From: Afifellaceae bacterium
GTDB lineage: Bacteria; Pseudomonadota; Alphaproteobacteria; Rhizobiales; Afifellaceae
NCBI GenBank assembly: GCA_028284625.1
Contig: JANQRH010000005.1
Span: 1-64,000 of the forward strand
DNA length: 64,000 nucleotides
Direction of reading: 5' to 3'
Under the pieces are notes generated by a model that worked only from the letters and a program-made list of their open reading frames with translations, did not search any database and was not told the DNA's origin. Each line of letters begins with the position of its first letter. Within the stretch, counting starts at the first letter, position 1. A program made the position numbers and the translations under genes. Below, one piece after another: positions 1 through 9,144 of the stretch.

Positions 1-386
1 CCGGCTCTGCCGGAGGGCGGATGAGGGGTCGTTCAATCGCGCTTCGGCTTCCCGCAGGATGTCGTCACAGACTTCGTCCAAGTAGGCGCGAATACGATCA
101 TTGCTGAAACGGATGACCTTGAAGCCCCGTCTCGCCAGGTCCCTCGTACGCGCCACATCGTCAAGGCTGTCCTCATGCTGCTTGCCGTCCGCTTCGACAA
201 TAAGGCCTGCCTCAAGGCATGCGAAGTCTGCGATGAATCCTCCGATGGGATGCTGTCGCCGAAACTTCAGCCCGCCCAGTTTGCGCCCCTCAGCCGCCAC
301 CAAAGCGCTTTCTCAGCGTCGATCGGCCGGGACCGCATGGAGCGCGCGGCAGATCGGATGAACGGCGTAACTCGCTGGTGCGGCAT
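1..386 (-). pseudogene. DUF559 endonuclease-like gene, frameshifted, runs off left edge
   Basis: Reading right to left from ATG at 386, the protein begins MPHQRVTPFIRSAARSM and reaches DAEKALWWRLRG; the frame is then lost at about 284-290. The homologous continuation (RKLGGLKFRRQHPIG, then ADF and the EADGKQH motif) lies in another frame, with a stop just upstream in that frame. One missing base (AGGGGCGCAAA where AGGGGCCGCAAA would restore RGRKLGG) explains it. DUF559 proteins have a Vsr/PD-(D/E)XK-type nuclease fold; the acidic residues of the ADF and EAD motifs are preserved. Probably a recent inactivation or a sequencing error. No stop is reached before position 1. Confidence 0.7.
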
Positions 387-478
387 CAGAGGATTGTGCA
401 GCTCTTGTCTTTGTTGATCCACCCCTCATCCGCCGTTTGGCAAGCCAAACGGCACCTTCTCCCACAAGGGGAGAAGGT
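1..478. mobile_element. REP-DUF559-REP composite unit, copy 1 (left end cut by window edge)
   Basis: A DUF559 reading frame on the minus strand is bracketed by inverted copies of the same palindromic repeat. The left arm (about 1-30) contains GGCGGATGAGGGGT; the right arm (421-478) opens with ACCCCTCATCCGCC, its reverse complement. Past this conserved block each arm carries a different small hairpin; in the complete right arm this is followed by a CTTCTCCC..GGGGAGAAG hairpin. The same arrangement recurs at 12595-13046 and 16818-17292 with repeats of other sequence classes. That DUF559 and REP move together is an inference from these three copies; no target-site duplication could be identified. 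Confidence 0.6.
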
Positions 479-503
479 TTGGTGCAGGTGGCGATGGCGC
501 CAG

Positions 504-527
504 CCCCTCTCCCGCCAGGAGAGAGGG
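504..527. repeat. REP-type hairpin downstream of the GPR gene
   Basis: A palindrome of the form CCCCTCTCCC-GCCA-GGAGAGAGGG lies 15 bases beyond the stop of the minus-strand giant gene. It could end that transcript, but it has no T-run and matches the REP class that flanks the DUF559 units, so it is listed as a repeat. Confidence 0.55.
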
Positions 528-541
528 TGAGCTCGCGATCG

Positions 542-3500
542 TTAGGTCAGGCGGCCAGCCGCATGGGCGAGCATGGTGTAGACCTTGCCCGTATCGGACG
601 TGAGATACATGCGTGACGCGGCCGGATCGGATTCGTCCTTCGTCACCTGCGCCAGCAATCTCTCAAAGTCGCCGATGTAATTGTCGACGGCCCGGCGGAA
701 CTCCGCGTCGCGCTCATACTTACGCCGCAGCTCGTCAAAGGTCTTCTGACCCTGCAGCGTATAGAGCCGCCGCGTAAAGACGTTGCGCTCACCACGCTTG
801 TAGCGGTCCCACAGCTCCACGGAGGCTTCGTGGTCGATCGCACGCGCGATGTCGATGGAGAGTGAATTCAGCGAATCCACCACCTGCGACGGTGAGCGTT
901 TGCTCGCGCCGCTGGAATCGGCGGGCTGGGCCGGCTCCGGCTCATCCTCAGCTGAGGAGGCGCGGCGCAGGAGATCGGCCACCCATCCGCGGGCTTGGCC
1001 GTTTCCAGAACGCTGCTTCGGCGGCGGCGCCGCCGCGACCTTCGGCTCCGCATCGGGACGCTCCGCGGCCCGACCGCCGCTCGGCTTGCCGAACGGCTCA
1101 ACATTGGTTGAGCGCGGCGCCGCAGGCTTCTCCGGGGCAGCCGAGGGCTGCGCGGGTGGTGCGGCCGCTGGTGGCGGCTCGGCGACCGCAGGCCCGGCCG
1201 CAGGCGGCATGGCCGGCGCGGCCCTTGGCGTGGCAGCGGCCGCAGCGGCGACCTGCGGTGCGGCCATGGCTTCGCCGGCGCTCCGCGCAACGATGCGGGA
1301 GAGCTCGTTGATGGCGTCAATCTGCTCGGTGATCGTGCGCCGCATGGCCATGCTCGCTTCGCGGGCCTCCTGCGGCATCTCCAGGACACCCTTCTGCAGC
1401 TCGTCGCGCGTCTGGCCGAGCTCCTGCTGCATGTCGGTGGCGGCTTTGCGAAGATCGTCCGCCGTGGTCGCGAAGCGCCGTGTGGCCTCGGTGACCGCCT
1501 GCGTGACTTCCTCAACCAGGCTGCCTGTCGCCTGTCGCATCTCCTCGCTGGAGCCTTGCGTGGCTTCGCGCACCTTCTCCTCAAGCTGGACGCGCGCGGC
1601 CTCAACGCCCTCAACGGCGCGCCGGCCTTCGGTCTCAGCGGCAAGCCGCATGGTCTCGAACTGAGCGATGGCGTTGCGCGCGGCCTCTTCGGCCTTCTCG
1701 CCGAGCGCCATGTTGAGATCCGTGACACGCCTCTCAGCCGCTTGCAGGGCCTCGCCCAGCACGCCGGAGGAGCCGCTCGCGGCTTCCTGTGTGACGCGGC
1801 TGATGGCCTCCGCCACCTCGGTGATGCGCTCTTCGGCCGAGCGCAGGGTCTCGGCGATGCGTCCGGATGCGCTGCGTGTCGATTCCTCCGTCACCCGGCC
1901 GAGGCTCTCGCCGAGGCGGAACAACTCGGTGGAGAAGGTGGCCATGTCTTCCTGCGCCTGGGTCAGGCGCCCCGTCAAAGCCTCGCCGGCAAGCCGCGTG
2001 CTCTCTTCGGTGCGCTGGCGCACATTCTCCGCGACAGTGGTGATGTTCTGCTCCGCCGAGCCGAGGGTCTCCGAAAGCACGGTCGTGAGCCGGCTGAGGC
2101 GGCCTTCCACGGCTTCCACCTGCTGTGCGAGCCCGGACGCGATCGCCTCAAGCGCCTCGCGCCGTTCCGTCAGCCCGGCATCCATCAGTTCCTTGGTTTC
2201 CGCCAGCCGCGAGGTGACGCCGGTCAGCGCTTGGGTCTGGTCACCGAACTGCGATGCCATCGCTGAGATGTCACGCAGCACATAGGTTGAGACGTCGCGC
2301 AGCGTCTTGACCTGATCCGACAGGACGGCGTGCGACTCGTTGGTGTCGTGCGCCGCCGCTTCCAGGGCGTCACGCAGCGTGCTCACCTGGCCGGAAAGGT
2401 TGTTCTCGATGCTGCCGAGCTGCTCTGCGGTATTGCCGAGCACGACCTGCAGGTCCTGGTTGGTCCCCTCCAGGCGGCCGACCATCTCCTGCAACTCGGT
2501 GCGGACGCGATCGTTGTTGCCGGCCATCGCATCGATGATCGACTTGGTCTGCGTGGCCAGGGTGTTGAGCAGGCCGCGCACATTGGAATCGAGCGCGGTT
2601 GTCGATTCCTCGCCTTGCTTGGAAATGGACTCCACGACGTTCCGGCCGCGGCCTTCCAGCTCGTCCACAATGCGCTCGCGGCGCTGGTCAAGCTCGTCGA
2701 GCAAGGCGCGGGTGCTTGCCTCAAGGCTCTCCGCCAGTCCCTTGGACCGGCCGTCGACGCTCTCAAGCAGTTCGCCGCCACGCGTCTGCATGTCCTGCGA
2801 GAATGCATCCTTGCGGGTATCCAGGGCGCTGAGCAGCGAGCTCGACTGCGTGTCGAGGAGGCCGGCCAGATCGGCATGACGCGCCTGCAGATCCTGCGTG
2901 AGCGACTCCTTGCGCGCGTCGAGATCGCTCATCAAAGCGCTCGATTGCACCTCGATGAGGCCGGAAAGATCGGCGTGCCGCGCCTGCAAGGTCGCCTGCA
3001 GGGTCTCCGTCTTGTCGTTGAGCATGCCGGTCGTGTCGCTCAATGCCGTCTGCAGCGAATTGGCGCGCTCGTTGATGTCGGTCTGCAGCGCCACCAGGCG
3101 TTCGCCGAAGCCCTGATTGATCTCCATCATGCGGTTGGCGATCGTCTCGGTCAGCTCATGCGTGCGCTGCGAGAGATGGTCGCCGAGCGTCTGCAATCGG
3201 CTGTCGAGCGCCGACGACATCTCGTTGTGGCCTTCATGGAAAGCCGCGGCCATCTCTTTGGTGCGCGCGACAAGCGTCTCGCTGATCTGCCGTGCGCGCG
3301 CGTCAAGCGTGGTGTTGATGCGCTCAAGCCGGTCGTCCAGCGTGTTGGCGAAGCCGTCGGCGCGCTCGGAGAAGTTCTGGGTGACCTCGCCGATGCGCGC
3401 GGTGACGCGGTTCTCAAAGCCCGCAAGGCGTCCCTCAACAGCGATCTCGATCGTGCTGGCGGAGGAGGCGAGGCGGATCGCGGCCGCCTCGGCACTCTCC

Positions 3501-6500
3501 GATAGCCGGCTCTCAAAGCCGGTGAGCCGGCTGTCGAGCGTCTCGCCGATCTGCGCAACGCGTGTATCGATCAGCGAGCCGAGCGCTGCGCTGCGCTCGC
3601 CGAGCGTTGCGGCAAGCGCGCCGCCGCGATTGTCGAGCACGTCGGAGATGCGCTCGATATTGGTCTCAATCTGCCGCCTGAGCTCATCGCCACGCGAGGA
3701 AAGCTGAGAGCCCATCTCCTCGCCGGTGGAGGCGATGACGTCCTTCAGCGCGTTCATCTGCTCGGAGATCTGCTCAGACGTCTCGCGGCCGGAGCTGACG
3801 AAGCGGTTCTGCGCGTCCTGCAGGGACGTCTCAACGACGCTCATTTGCTCGCCGATATGGCTGGAAAGCTCGCGACCGGCCGTGCCGAGCCGCTCGTCGG
3901 CGAGCGCAAGGGCTGCCTCGATGCTTCCAAGCTGTTGCACGACATTGCCGGCAATGCGGTCGCCGGAATTGTTGAGCCGGTCGTTGGCGATCGCCAGCCG
4001 GCCCTCGACATTGTCGATCTTGTCGTCGATGTCGGCGACGATTCGGTCGCCGGTGGACGACATGCGGTCGTTTGCGGCGGCAAGCGCTGCATCGATTGAG
4101 CCGACCTGGCGGTTGATGTCGCCAACCAGCTTCTCTGTCGATGAGCCGAGCGTCTCGCCGGCGGCGGAGACAACGCCCTCGATGCGCTCCACCTGCATGC
4201 CGACTTCCAGCGTCATGTCGACGCCGCTCTTCTGGAAGCGTTCGCCGGCCGATTCCAGCGCCGAATTCACGACGTTGATCTGGCGCTCCACCTCCGCAGC
4301 GATACGTGCGCCGCCCGCGTCGAAGCGCTGGCCGGCTTCCGCGATCGTCCCTTCCAGGCGCTCCATCTGACCGTGGATGCCGGAATTGATGTTGGCGCCG
4401 CTTTGGTCGAGGCGTTCGCCCACCTGGGAGATGGTCGTCTCGATACGCTCCACCTGCTCGCCGATGCCCCGCGCGATCTCATCGCCCGTCTTGCCGAAGC
4501 GATCGAAGGCAGACGAGAGGGCCTGCTCCACGGCGCCGGCGTTGCGATTGATGTCGCCGACAATGCGTTCGCCCGCCGCCGCAAGAGCGGAATCGACCAG
4601 CGCGACCTGCGCGCCGGTGTCGTCGGCAAGGCGTGCCCCGGTCTCGCCGAGGCTCTGTCGTGCAGCCTCCACGGCCGTGTCGATCTGCGTGATCTGTGCG
4701 GCGACGCTTTCGCCCACCTGCTCGCCGGTCGCGCGGAAGCGCTCGTCTGCCGTGCCGAGCGCGGAATCGACGAGGTCCATCTGCCGGTTCATCTCGCCAA
4801 GCAGCTTGCCGCCGGCGGAGCCGATACGCTGCTCAACGGAGCCCGCAGCTTCCTCGATCCGATCGATCTGAGAGGAAAGGTTCGCTGCGGCGTCAGTGCC
4901 GATATTGACGAAGCGCTCGCCGGCGGTCGCCAGCTCGCCTTCCACGACCGTGATCTGATTGTGCAGGCTCTTCTCGACGTTGCGGCCGGTTTCGGTCAGA
5001 CGGTCATTAGCGGAGACGAGGATCGATTCCGCCTCGTTGATCTGCCGGTCAAGCGACTCCACGACGGAGCGGCCGGCGCCATCCAGGCGATCGGCCGCCG
5101 ACACCAACGAGCCGCGGGCGTCCTCAAGCTGCGAGCTCATGGCCTGCGAGATGTTCTGGCCTGTCTCGCCAAGATGCTCGATGACGGCACGTGAACGGGC
5201 CTCCAGCGCCGTCGTGACGATCTCAGCGGCCCGCTCGATGCGGCCGGTCGTGCTGTCAGCCTGGCCGGAGACGAGATCGACGATCTCCTCCGCTCGCGCA
5301 CCAAGGCGATTGACGAGCGCCTCGCCGTCAACCGTAACGGCGTTGTAGATGCGGTCGCCAGCCTGCTGGAAGCGATCGATGACGGTGCCAGCGCGCTCAA
5401 TCAGCGAATTGTCGAGGCGCTCCTGCGCCTGCCGCATGCGCACGTCGATCTCTTGGGTCTGTTCTGAGATGGCGTCGGTGAAGGCCGTTCCGGACTCACG
5501 CATCTGCTGAGCCGCGTTCTGACCGCTCGTGGCGATACTGCGGCTGAGCGCATCCCCGGCCTGGGCAATCTCGTCTACCACTTCCGTGCCACGCTTCGCG
5601 AAGGCCTCAAGCGTGCTGGAGCTGGAATGCTCCAGCCGGCCAAGGAACTCGTCGCCGCGAGCCAGCATGGTCTCCGAGAAGTTCTCAGACGTTGCGGTGA
5701 CGCGCTCCGCCAGTGCTTCGGCGCGTTCCGTAAAGCTGTCGGAAAGCCGGCCGGTGGTGCGGCTCAGCCGGTCGACAAGCACGTCGCTGCCTTCAAGGAA
5801 CGTCTCCGAGACGCCGGCGACGGCGTTGTTGAGCCGCTCGACCAGAAGGTCGCCGCGGTTGACGATCGTGTCGGAAAGCTTGTCGCCGGACTCGTTCAGG
5901 CGCTGGAACAGGCTGTCGCTGCGCGTGGCGAGAAGCTCCACGACCTGCTCGCCCGTGTCGCTGATGCTTTGCGTGATGGTCTGGCTGCGCGCCGCCAAGA
6001 GGTCGGAGATGCGCTTGGCGGAGCTGTCGGCCGCCACTGCGATTTGATCGGTGATGCCGGCGAGGTCGGCCGAGAAGGAATCGTGCGAGCCGCGGATCGC
6101 CTGGCGCACGCGCTCAGCGTTCTGCACGATCGCTTCGCGCTCAGTGACCAACTCGTCGATCAGCCGGCGGACGCGAAGCTCGTTGTCGGTATAGGAGCGC
6201 TCCAGTGAGGCCACTTCGTTGTGCACCAGCACCTCAAGCTCGCTGGCGCGGGCGAGCGCACGCTCAATGCCGTCGCCCATGGCCGCCACCTCGCGGCGGA
6301 TGGCCTGGCTAACGGTGACCACCGACTCCTTGGCGATGTTCTCAGGCTCCGCCAGGCGCAGGGCGACTTCCGTCATGGTGCGCGAGACAAGGCGCAGTTC
6401 CTGGCTTCGCCAGACGAGGGCGGCGATCCCCCAGAAGAGCAGCACCGGCGCTAGAATGCCGATCGACAACCCGAGAAGTTGCGGAGTCGTGCGGACGTCG

Positions 6501-6931
6501 TCGAGGCCGCCGACGGCGGAGATTTCATCGCCCCAGACGCTGAGGCCAAACGTGATGCCAAGCCCGGCCCAGGCGACCGTCAGCAGAAGCGCGACCCAAA
6601 ATGGTGTGTAGGACGGCCGACGCTGCAACGCGTAAAGCAGATTGCCGACGGAGCGCACATCATCGTTTGCAGCCCGGCGGCCTCTACTTCGATCTACGGC
6701 TTTGCTGCGCTCTGATGCCTGACGGTTCCGCTCCTGGCCTGTTCCGGCGGTATCCTCGTCTGCCGCCTCTTGCCGCGCCGTTGGCGCGCCCGTCCCTGTC
6801 GCCATTCGTTTGACCTTCTTTGCAACGCCTGCCGCACGCGACTTAACGCCGCCTCTGATATCGCCCTTCAGCGCCTCTTCCACAGCATGAAGGGCGGACT
6901 CCGTCGTATCGGCCTTCCGGAACTTACTCAT
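542..6931 (-). CDS. Giant membrane-anchored coiled-coil protein, growth pole ring (GPR)-like
   Basis: About 2129 residues. The start chosen is ATG at 6931 (MSKFRKADT), preceded by GGCGAGAG; a 16-residue longer frame lacks support. Two membrane helices lie near residues 120-190 (one begins WVALLLTVAW), then almost the whole protein is predicted long helix. A tandem 29-residue repeat is visible over the first half, pattern (V/I)(D/E)xxLxxAxxR(F/L)xxxG ending in Q, followed by 11/22/33-residue apolipoprotein-like repeats (for example units starting LQARHADL). The tail is Pro/Ala-rich (AAPQVAAAAAATP) with a basic helical C-terminus. Size, architecture and apolipoprotein A1/A4/E-like repeats match the GPR protein of Agrobacterium, which forms a ring at the growing pole. 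Assignment rests on architecture and recall, not on an alignment. Confidence 0.75.
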   Translation of the reverse strand: MSKFRKADTTESALHAVEEALKGDIRGGVKSRAAGVAKKVKRMATGTGAPTARQEAADEDTAGTGQERNRQASERSKAVDRSRGRRAANDDVRSVGNLLYALQRRPSYTPFWVALLLTVAWAGLGITFGLSVWGDEISAVGGLDDVRTTPQLLGLSIGILAPVLLFWGIAALVWRSQELRLVSRTMTEVALRLAEPENIAKESVVTVSQAIRREVAAMGDGIERALARASELEVLVHNEVASLERSYTDNELRVRRLIDELVTEREAIVQNAERVRQAIRGSHDSFSADLAGITDQIAVAADSSAKRISDLLAARSQTITQSISDTGEQVVELLATRSDSLFQRLNESGDKLSDTIVNRGDLLVERLNNAVAGVSETFLEGSDVLVDRLSRTTGRLSDSFTERAEALAERVTATSENFSETMLARGDEFLGRLEHSSSSTLEAFAKRGTEVVDEIAQAGDALSRSIATSGQNAAQQMRESGTAFTDAISEQTQEIDVRMRQAQERLDNSLIERAGTVIDRFQQAGDRIYNAVTVDGEALVNRLGARAEEIVDLVSGQADSTTGRIERAAEIVTTALEARSRAVIEHLGETGQNISQAMSSQLEDARGSLVSAADRLDGAGRSVVESLDRQINEAESILVSANDRLTETGRNVEKSLHNQITVVEGELATAGERFVNIGTDAAANLSSQIDRIEEAAGSVEQRIGSAGGKLLGEMNRQMDLVDSALGTADERFRATGEQVGESVAAQITQIDTAVEAARQSLGETGARLADDTGAQVALVDSALAAAGERIVGDINRNAGAVEQALSSAFDRFGKTGDEIARGIGEQVERIETTISQVGERLDQSGANINSGIHGQMERLEGTIAEAGQRFDAGGARIAAEVERQINVVNSALESAGERFQKSGVDMTLEVGMQVERIEGVVSAAGETLGSSTEKLVGDINRQVGSIDAALAAANDRMSSTGDRIVADIDDKIDNVEGRLAIANDRLNNSGDRIAGNVVQQLGSIEAALALADERLGTAGRELSSHIGEQMSVVETSLQDAQNRFVSSGRETSEQISEQMNALKDVIASTGEEMGSQLSSRGDELRRQIETNIERISDVLDNRGGALAATLGERSAALGSLIDTRVAQIGETLDSRLTGFESRLSESAEAAAIRLASSASTIEIAVEGRLAGFENRVTARIGEVTQNFSERADGFANTLDDRLERINTTLDARARQISETLVARTKEMAAAFHEGHNEMSSALDSRLQTLGDHLSQRTHELTETIANRMMEINQGFGERLVALQTDINERANSLQTALSDTTGMLNDKTETLQATLQARHADLSGLIEVQSSALMSDLDARKESLTQDLQARHADLAGLLDTQSSSLLSALDTRKDAFSQDMQTRGGELLESVDGRSKGLAESLEASTRALLDELDQRRERIVDELEGRGRNVVESISKQGEESTTALDSNVRGLLNTLATQTKSIIDAMAGNNDRVRTELQEMVGRLEGTNQDLQVVLGNTAEQLGSIENNLSGQVSTLRDALEAAAHDTNESHAVLSDQVKTLRDVSTYVLRDISAMASQFGDQTQALTGVTSRLAETKELMDAGLTERREALEAIASGLAQQVEAVEGRLSRLTTVLSETLGSAEQNITTVAENVRQRTEESTRLAGEALTGRLTQAQEDMATFSTELFRLGESLGRVTEESTRSASGRIAETLRSAEERITEVAEAISRVTQEAASGSSGVLGEALQAAERRVTDLNMALGEKAEEAARNAIAQFETMRLAAETEGRRAVEGVEAARVQLEEKVREATQGSSEEMRQATGSLVEEVTQAVTEATRRFATTADDLRKAATDMQQELGQTRDELQKGVLEMPQEAREASMAMRRTITEQIDAINELSRIVARSAGEAMAAPQVAAAAAATPRAAPAMPPAAGPAVAEPPPAAAPPAQPSAAPEKPAAPRSTNVEPFGKPSGGRAAERPDAEPKVAAAPPPKQRSGNGQARGWVADLLRRASSAEDEPEPAQPADSSGASKRSPSQVVDSLNSLSIDIARAIDHEASVELWDRYKRGERNVFTRRLYTLQGQKTFDELRRKYERDAEFRRAVDNYIGDFERLLAQVTKDESDPAASRMYLTSDTGKVYTMLAHAAGRLT

Positions 6932-7302
6932 GCACTCTCGCCTTCGTCCGTACGCAAAACAAAACGGACATGCTGCCACCGGTGGGCAGCAGTCGGCTAA
7001 CCGGATGAGATCGAGACCACGACTCCATCCACGCTGATGGCACCTGCCATCCGTGCCCTTTCAGCCTGCCTCCACACGCTTGCCGAAAGGTCCCGGAAAG
7101 CCGGTCCCAGCTGGTCCGCCTCCCCACGCTTGTCCGGATGTGATTGTAGTGCCACAGTGTCACAGTTTAAAGGAAAAATCGGCATCGGGCCGGCATTGTG
7201 CAGCGAAAACCGCAAGTATGGTAACGCTCTGAGGTCGACGCCCGATGTGACGTCTAAGTTCGCGTAGCGAATCGCCAGATCAAGAAAGCGAAGCGGACCG
7301 AC
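6932..7302. other. Divergent intergenic region between GPR-like and Hpt-like genes
   Basis: 371 bases separate two divergent genes, so both promoters should lie here. The only AT-rich patch is near 7160-7180 (CACAGTTTAAAGGAAAAAT). I see no clear -35/-10 pair, operator or RNA. A minus-strand open frame across 6997-7659 overlaps the Hpt-like gene and looks non-coding. Confidence 0.3.
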
Positions 7303-7629
7303 ATGTCGACGGACACAATCCCCGTAATAGACACCGAAAAACTCAATCGGGCGACCAACGGCGACCCCAAGCTTCAGGTGGAGGTGTTGGCGCTGTTTGT
7401 TGCCGAGGTTGAGCGCCTTCTGACCCAGGTGGAGGACGCTGAAGACCCGCAGCTGCGCGGCGACAGGCTGCGTGCGCTGGCCGCGCTGGCGCGCAATACC
7501 GGTGCGGCGAAGCTCGCCCATGAGGCCCGCGCCCTGGAGACTGAGATCGGCACGGAGCTGTCCGATTTGAGCGGGCTCAAAGCAGTAGTGTCGCAGACCA
7601 CCGCCTATGTCCGCCAGTTCGGCGCCTGA
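7303..7629 (+). CDS. Degenerate Hpt-domain protein
   Basis: 108 residues, all helical, with the length and layout of a histidine phosphotransfer domain (helix with LFVAEVERLL, then the LRALAALARNTGAAKLA helix). In active Hpt domains the matching helix reads like AHxLKGxA; here the phospho-accepting His aligns with Arg57 and the following Lys-Gly with Ala-Ala. It is therefore unlikely to accept phosphate in the usual way and may be a binding module. It is divergent from the GPR-like gene. Assignment is from fold pattern only. Confidence 0.55.
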   Translation: MSTDTIPVIDTEKLNRATNGDPKLQVEVLALFVAEVERLLTQVEDAEDPQLRGDRLRALAALARNTGAAKLAHEARALETEIGTELSDLSGLKAVVSQTTAYVRQFGA

Positions 7630-7752
7630 CACCCGTCCCCTTTTGGCACAGGTCGCCACCAGATCGCCTCTGCGCGGGCGGCGTTACCGGATGTCGCCTT
7701 GACTCCCGGCACGCGGCGTCTACATCCGCGTGCGGTTTCCTCCCGGGGCGAT

Positions 7753-8073
7753 ATGGCAAAGATCACTTATTTGGCAGCCGATGGCACGCCGCACGTCATT
7801 GAGGCGGAGAACGGGTCCACGGTCATGGAAAACGCGGTCCGCAACGGCGTGCCCGGCATTGAGGCGGAGTGCGGCGGCGCTTGCGCTTGTGCCACCTGCC
7901 ATGTCTATGTTGCAGACGAATGGAGATCGGTGACCGGCGAACCGGAGCCGATGGAGAGCGATATGCTGGACTTTGCGTACGATCCACGCCCCGGCTCGCG
8001 ATTATCCTGCCAATTGCAGGTCTCCGACGCGCTGGATGGCCTGGTCGTGACAGTGCCTGAAAGACAGGCCTGA
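7753..8073 (+). CDS. [2Fe-2S] ferredoxin, adrenodoxin/putidaredoxin type
   Basis: 106 residues from ATG 7753 ([11 protein letters not shown]), preceded by GGGGCG. The cluster ligands are visible: Cys40, Cys46 and Cys49 in [16 protein letters not shown], and Cys86 in RLSCQL. The HVYV and acidic MESDMLDFA segments are typical of the vertebrate-type ferredoxins that feed monooxygenases or Fe-S assembly. The next gene, 15 bases downstream, is a ferredoxin-NADP reductase, so the two probably form one NADPH to ferredoxin electron chain. The final acceptor is not in the window. Confidence 0.9.
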   Translation: MAKITYLAADGTPHVIEAENGSTVMENAVRNGVPGIEAECGGACACATCHVYVADEWRSVTGEPEPMESDMLDFAYDPRPGSRLSCQLQVSDALDGLVVTVPERQA

Positions 8074-8088
8074 CCGCTCGACAAACCG

Positions 8089-9111
8089 ATGGCGACGCAG
8101 ACCGAAACGGATGTGGTCATCATCGGAGCGGGACCTTGCGGGCTGTTTGCGGTTTTCGAGCTCGGCCTACTTGAGCTCAAATGCCACGTGATCGACATCC
8201 TCGATCGTCCCGGCGGCCAGCTGACGGAGCTTTACCCAGAGAAGCCGATTTTCGACATCCCCGGGCTTCCGCAGACGTCGGCGCAGGACCTCGTCGACAA
8301 ACTGATGGAACAGATCGGCCCGTTCGAGGCGGTGTTTCACTTCGGCGAGATGGTGACGGAACTCAGCCGGGCCGACACCGGTTTCGTCGTGCGCACGGGC
8401 ACCGGCACGACCATCAACTGCAAGGCGGTAGTGATCGCCGCCGGCGGCGGTTCGTTTCAGCCAAAGCGTGCGCCGATCCCCGGCATCGACGCCTATGACG
8501 GCAAGAGCGCCTTCTACGCCGTTCGCAGTATCGACGCGTTTCGTGGCCACGACGTCGTCATCGTTGGCGGCGGCGATTCAGCGCTCGATTGGACGCTCAA
8601 CCTGCAGCCCGTCGCCAAGAGCCTGACGTTGGTGCACCGGCGCGCTGAGTTCCGCGCCGCCCCGGATACCGTCAGCAAGATGCAGGCGCTGCAAGAAGAA
8701 GGCGCCATCCGCTTCCAGCAAGGGCAGGTCACAGAGTTGCGCGGCGAGGACGGCGTGCTCCAGTCCGTGCTCGTCAAAGGACCAGATAGCGAGCACGAAT
8801 TCGCTTGCACACGGCTGCTGCTTTTCTTCGGGCTGACCATGAAGCTCGGTCCGCTGGCTGAGTGGGGGATCAACCTCCATGAGAACCGCATCGAGGTCGA
8901 TACGGAGAAGTTTGAGACCTCCGAGCCGGGTATCTTCGCCATCGGCGATATCAACTGGTATCCCGGAAAGCTGAAGCTGATCCTGTGCGGCTTTCACGAG
9001 GCGGCGCTGATGGCCCATGCGGCTAAGCACATCGTGCATCCCGGCGAGCGGGTGGTCTTCCAACACACGTCTTCATCAAAGAAGCTGCACAAGAAGCTCG
9101 GCGTCACGTGA
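8089..9111 (+). CDS. Ferredoxin-NADP+ reductase, thioredoxin-reductase-like type
   Basis: 340 residues. The FAD-binding motif GAGPCGLFA lies at the N-terminus and the NAD(P)-binding motif GGGDSALDW in the middle; the C-terminal AIGDINWYPG block closes the FAD site. There is no redox CxxC between the two nucleotide domains, which separates it from thioredoxin reductase and fits the TrxR-like ferredoxin-NADP reductases (YumC type). It follows the ferredoxin gene directly, so reduction of that ferredoxin by NADPH is the likely job. Confidence 0.88.
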   Translation: MATQTETDVVIIGAGPCGLFAVFELGLLELKCHVIDILDRPGGQLTELYPEKPIFDIPGLPQTSAQDLVDKLMEQIGPFEAVFHFGEMVTELSRADTGFVVRTGTGTTINCKAVVIAAGGGSFQPKRAPIPGIDAYDGKSAFYAVRSIDAFRGHDVVIVGGGDSALDWTLNLQPVAKSLTLVHRRAEFRAAPDTVSKMQALQEEGAIRFQQGQVTELRGEDGVLQSVLVKGPDSEHEFACTRLLLFFGLTMKLGPLAEWGINLHENRIEVDTEKFETSEPGIFAIGDINWYPGKLKLILCGFHEAALMAHAAKHIVHPGERVVFQHTSSSKKLHKKLGVT

Positions 9112-9144
9112 CCGGCCCAACGGCTGTACGGTGGGCGCCGGCGG

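Noticed and set aside
868-6208. Several long plus-strand and shifted minus-strand frames within the GPR-like gene
   Set aside because: They are low-complexity by-products of the repetitive GC-rich coiled-coil gene and lack domains.
6997-7659. 220-residue minus-strand open frame over the Hpt-like gene
   Set aside because: It overlaps the better supported plus-strand Hpt-like gene and the intergenic gap, and shows no recognisable domain.
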